Shown piece after piece: positions 60,775-64,000 of a stretch of DNA of 64,000 nt. The translations under genes were made by a program, and so were the position numbers. The DNA lies in NCBI GenBank assembly GCA_037349105.1, contig JAYJMM010000117.1, forward strand, positions 1,178,001-1,242,000. The letters run 5' to 3'. Below the pieces are notes generated by a model. That model saw nothing but the letters and a program-made list of their open reading frames with translations. It made no database searches and had not been told where the DNA came from. This stretch comes from Limnomonas spitsbergensis (taxonomy: Eukaryota; Chlorophyta; Chlorophyceae; Chlamydomonadales). How positions within the stretch are numbered: position 1 is the first letter of the stretch; each line of letters begins with the position of its first letter.

Positions 60775-61860
60775 AGTCCAGCGGGCATCACATTTGATGC
60801 ATGAGACTTATGCCCGTAAACCGGTGCAGACACTAATAACGTTAAATTTAGAATGGTGTAAACCCGCTGGGCCCTGCTGAATACTCGGCCGCGTGGGGCT
60901 GGTAAGGAACGACTAGGCTCAATTCTACCATGCACAGCCTGGGCCATGGTGCAGCCATGCCATCCTCCTATGTGAGGGCGCAAGAACATGGAACCTGGCC
61001 TCCTAGCCATCCAGTTGGCCAGCTCGTGCGTCATCATCTGCCCCCTTTACCTCCCTACTCCCTCTCCATGCCCAGCCCTGCCCCCCCCTGCCCCTTTTAT
61101 GTACCCAGCATACCAGACCCCCAGCATGCCAGAATCCCAGCAATCCAGAACCCCAGTGTCATTGCCCGTTGGCGTTGCTCCTCCTCACTGCCTCGCTCTG
61201 AATGAGCAGCGTTAGGAACTCCGCTTCGAGAATGTCTTTCAGGGGGGCTGAGTGCTCCACGGCAATCTGCAACATACCAATGTCAAATGTAACAATTAGG
61301 AAATCGTCGTTTTCAATGACCAGCGTCAGGAATTACGCCTCTAGGGCATGTGTGAAGAAACCGAACGAGGGTTTGGGGGTTAAGGGTTAAGGTTTTAGGG
61401 CTCTGACGTAAACTGCAATCAATAGGAGGGGGGGGGCTAGTCGCTGTGAAGTTGTGGTTAAGTTTTTGTAGCCCAGCAAAGCATCACATTTGATGCATGG
61501 GACATGTCACATGGGCCCGTAAACCGGTACAGGCTAGGACAGCGATGCGCGAAAACCAAAGCCCCCCCTGATTGAGCTGAGTGAGGGAACCCGCTTGCGA
61601 CGCGTTTGTTTGGAGAAACCAAATTCTTCCCAGCAATTTGTGGCATGATTAGGGGTCGGAGGATGAATCGAAATTTTGAATGAGGTCAGGGAAACCGGAT
61701 GCTGAACAGCAATCTGCGACACAAGGAGGGGGGAGGGGGGGCTTAAATATTTTGACGCCTTAGCTCAGGATCAGAACCTTGCACTCTGAATTTTGTGATT
61801 TTTTTACAGGCCAGAGGAGCATCACATTTGATGCATGGGACATGTGCCCACAAACCGGCA
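60775..61860 (+). repeat. Three dispersed copies of a 60-70-bp element
   Basis: At 60775-60838, 61468-61533 and 61803-61865 sequences share GCATCACATTTGATGCATG, GGACATGTGCCC and AAACCGG, each preceded by a T-rich stretch ending TACAG or GTAG. Copies of the exon 61266-61189 start (CAGATTGC) or end (GAATTCCTGACGCTG) lie nearby at 61325 and 61715. Confidence 0.75.
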
Positions 61861-64000
61861 CTGCAGCTGGCAAAAATATATGGCACTGCAGGATGACAAA
61901 ATAAGCTGCAGTACATTGCTACAGTACAAAATTGCAGTACAACGCTGAAGTATGACAAAATAAGCTGCAGTACAACGACATGAAGTTGCAGTTTGTTTCA
62001 TTGCTGAGAAGCTGAAGTACGATGCAAATATTATGCAGTACATCTAAACGAATACGGTATGCAGTACCGGTACAATAATAAGAAGCTGCAGTGCTACAAG
62101 AACAAGCTGCTATACAAAGATTTCAAGCTGCAGTACAAAGACAACAGGCTGCGGTACAATGACAACAAGAAGCTAAAGCGCCACACACCCGCCCTCCCCT
62201 TACGCACTCACCACTTCCAGATAACATCCCTGCACTGCAGCTAGCACCAATAGGACGCCGCAGTACATCGATAAGGCACTACAGGACAACAAGGAGGCAC
62301 TACAGTACAAGGAAAAGGCACTACGATACACTGTGCCCACCCACAGCACCTCCTCACCTCATAGGCGTCCAGAATGGTGGCCGGATAGATGGGTAGGTAC
62401 AGCGACGCCAACGCCCGTACGCAATTCGCCACCCTGACGACAGGGGAAAAAGCCAATGGGAGGGCCGGCACCGTCAGGCATGGTCAGTCCAATTGGCCAT
62501 TATGGAGCACAACCAATTAGCCAGTGGAGAATTGTGATTACAGGGCACTATCAATTGGTTGTCCAGTTCCCTTTTAGGGTGCAAGCACATTCTCAATACA
62601 CCGTTATCATGCAAATCGTACAGCTTTTCAGACACACGTGATCAATACGGCATGTTCACTGAACGTCAAAGCTCGGGCGAGCGACAGAGGTCAGACCATC
62701 CCAAGGAAGTTTACGCTCGATCCCTTCTCTAGCTCACCAAGTATATTTAGTAAGACACAGTCCATGGGGCATAACCAATGAGCCAGTGAGGCTACAAGCC
62801 ATCATCCACTCCTCTACTTGGTCAACCCTTTAGCTTCTCTGTCTAGCTGTCATTGCAGTTTCGTTTTGATTATTGTTGCTGATTTCCCCCCAGTTCGCTC
62901 TGCCTGGCCCTTTTAAAAAATGTTGTGGGTGGTTGCATCAACTTTGTAACAACAAAGCCTACTCACCGAGCCACGAGCATCTCACCGGCTGGCACCTTCC
63001 CCACATTGTAATATTCTATACATATGTGATAAAGAGCGTCCTTAACCCTCCCACCTTCCACATTTTGCCTCCCACCCCCACTACACACCTCCTATCACCC
63101 ACCTCTCACCTCCCACCTCCCACCTCCCACCACTTACCACCTCTGCCACACACTTTATGTCACCGACCTCTCACCTCCCACCTCCCACCACTTACCACCT
63201 CTGCCACACACTTTATGTCACCCACCTCTCACCTCCCACCTCCCACCACTTACCACCTCTGCCACACACTTTATGTCACCCACCTCTCACCATCCACCAC
63301 TGCCCTCGCCTCCCATCTCCGCCACACACTTCATATCACCCACCTCTCACCTCCCACCTCCCACCACTTACCACCTCTGCCACACACTTTATGTCACCCA
63401 CCTCTCACCTCCCACCACTGCCCTCGCCTCCCATCTCCGCCACACACTTCATATCACCCATCTCACGATTTTCACCTCTCACCTCCCGCCCCCACCACAC
63501 ACTTATCACCCACCTCTCACCTATCACCACTTCCCTCACCTCTCACCACTTCCCTCACCCCCCACCCCCACCTCTCACTCCCAACTCCCACCGCTTTCCA
63601 CTCACCTCTTACGACCCACCACTTAGCTAGCTGTGGCATCCACCTGCTGCCCAGACAGTAACCCCCCCTCCCACCACTCACATAGCCCTGGCCTCCACCT
63701 GCTGCCTATACAGCCCCCCCCCTCCCCCTCCACCACTCACCTAGCCGTGGCCTCCAACAGCTGCCTAGACAGTGCCCTCCCCCCCCCCTCCTTCTCCCCC
63801 CACTCACCTAGCCGTGGCCTCCACCTGCTGCCTAGGCAGTGCCTCCCCCCCTCCTTCTCCCCCCACTCACCTAGCCGTGGCCTCCACCTACTGCCCAGAC
63901 AGCCCCCCCCCCCTTCCCACCCCTCACCTAGCTGTGGCCTCCACCTACTGGCCAGACAGCGCCTCCCCCCCTCTTTCTCCCACCACTCACCTAGCCGTGG
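61189..64000 (-). CDS. Unrecognised helical protein, three exons seen, runs off right edge
   Basis: Two complete exons join in phase: 62433-62358 (VANCVRALASLYLPIYPATI then LDAYE) and 61266-61189 (IAVEHSAPLKDILEAEFLTL then LIQSEA). The upstream exon ends ...LEATA plus AG before GTGAGT, which supplies an Arg codon with the next exon; seven copies of that exon end lie at 63618-64000, so the true one is uncertain and may be beyond the edge. The residues look amphipathic and helical, as in scaffold or tethering proteins, but I recognise no family. Downstream exons below 61189 were not found with confidence. Confidence 0.55.
61870..62330 (+). repeat. Degenerate 20-bp array AGCTGCAGTACAAAGACAAC
   Basis: About 20 diverged units in the intron between the two complete exons of the right-edge gene. 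Confidence 0.85.
62450..63050. other. Intron of the right-edge gene, no exon seen
   Basis: Mostly unique sequence with short duplications (CAATTGGCCATTATGGAGCA; CATAACCAATGAGCCAGTG). No open frame with family likeness. Confidence 0.4.
63060..63560 (+). repeat. C/T/A-rich array with units of about 62 bp and inner 7-bp units
   Basis: Units contain CACCTCTCACCTCCCACCTC and CACCACTTACCACCTCTGCC then ACACACTTTATGTCACC. Plus frames are open without biological support. Confidence 0.9.
63618..64000 (-). repeat. Seven copies of an exon end and donor at the right edge
   Basis: CAGGTGGAGGCCACGGCTAG|GTGAGTGG (minus strand) recurs with a period of about 60 bp near 63622, 63677, 63736, 63803, 63867, 63926 and 63986. 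Five keep the GT donor in full; the 63.62-kb copy has CTAAGT instead. Confidence 0.92.

Noticed and set aside
60930..61215. Plus-strand frames over 60.9-61.2 kb
   Set aside because: They are antisense to the exon 61266-61189 and to a C-rich intron stretch.

Overview
This is eukaryotic nuclear DNA, most likely from a green alga. The inference rests on genes split into many short exons with GT/AG borders, TTTAGGG/CCCTAAA (plant-type) telomere-like motifs scattered through introns, a PPR-type organelle protein, and intron space filled with tandem repeats and short interspersed elements. A large-genome prasinophyte such as Cymbomonas would fit, but the sequence alone does not name the species. 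No prokaryotic operons, rRNA, CRISPR array or intact transposon were seen.

Layout. (1) 1-17453, minus strand: a PPR-like protein with a predicted mitochondrial presequence. Eleven exons join in phase and the gene runs off the left edge. (2) 17834-35748, plus strand: a leishmanolysin-like (M8) zinc metallopeptidase with signal peptide, complete zinc site, Cys-rich region, transmembrane helix and Gln/Gly-rich tail, in 15 exons that all join in phase (821 aa). It is divergent from the PPR gene. (3) 35749-39545: intergenic, with one unrecognised ORF pair and a repeat array made of VPS51 3' ends. (4) 39546-57214, minus strand: VPS51 (GARP/EARP tethering complex), 18 exons in phase, 964 aa, apparently complete. 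(5) About 59163-59616, plus strand: a CutA-like gene with an apparent one-base frameshift. (6) 61189-64000, minus strand: exons of an unrecognised gene that runs off the right edge.

The most striking property is in the introns. Most contain a tandem array, and many arrays are built from, or begin at, a real exon edge together with its splice site. The result is rows of decoy donors and acceptors, or whole decayed pseudo-exons, beside the true ones. I count this at about sixteen places in all four multi-exon genes. It looks like a genome-wide mode of intron growth rather than a set of unrelated minisatellites. The four genes do not form a pathway; they only share this architecture.

Exon coordinates were worked out by hand from splice signals, reading phase and family resemblance. 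No alignment or transcript data were available.
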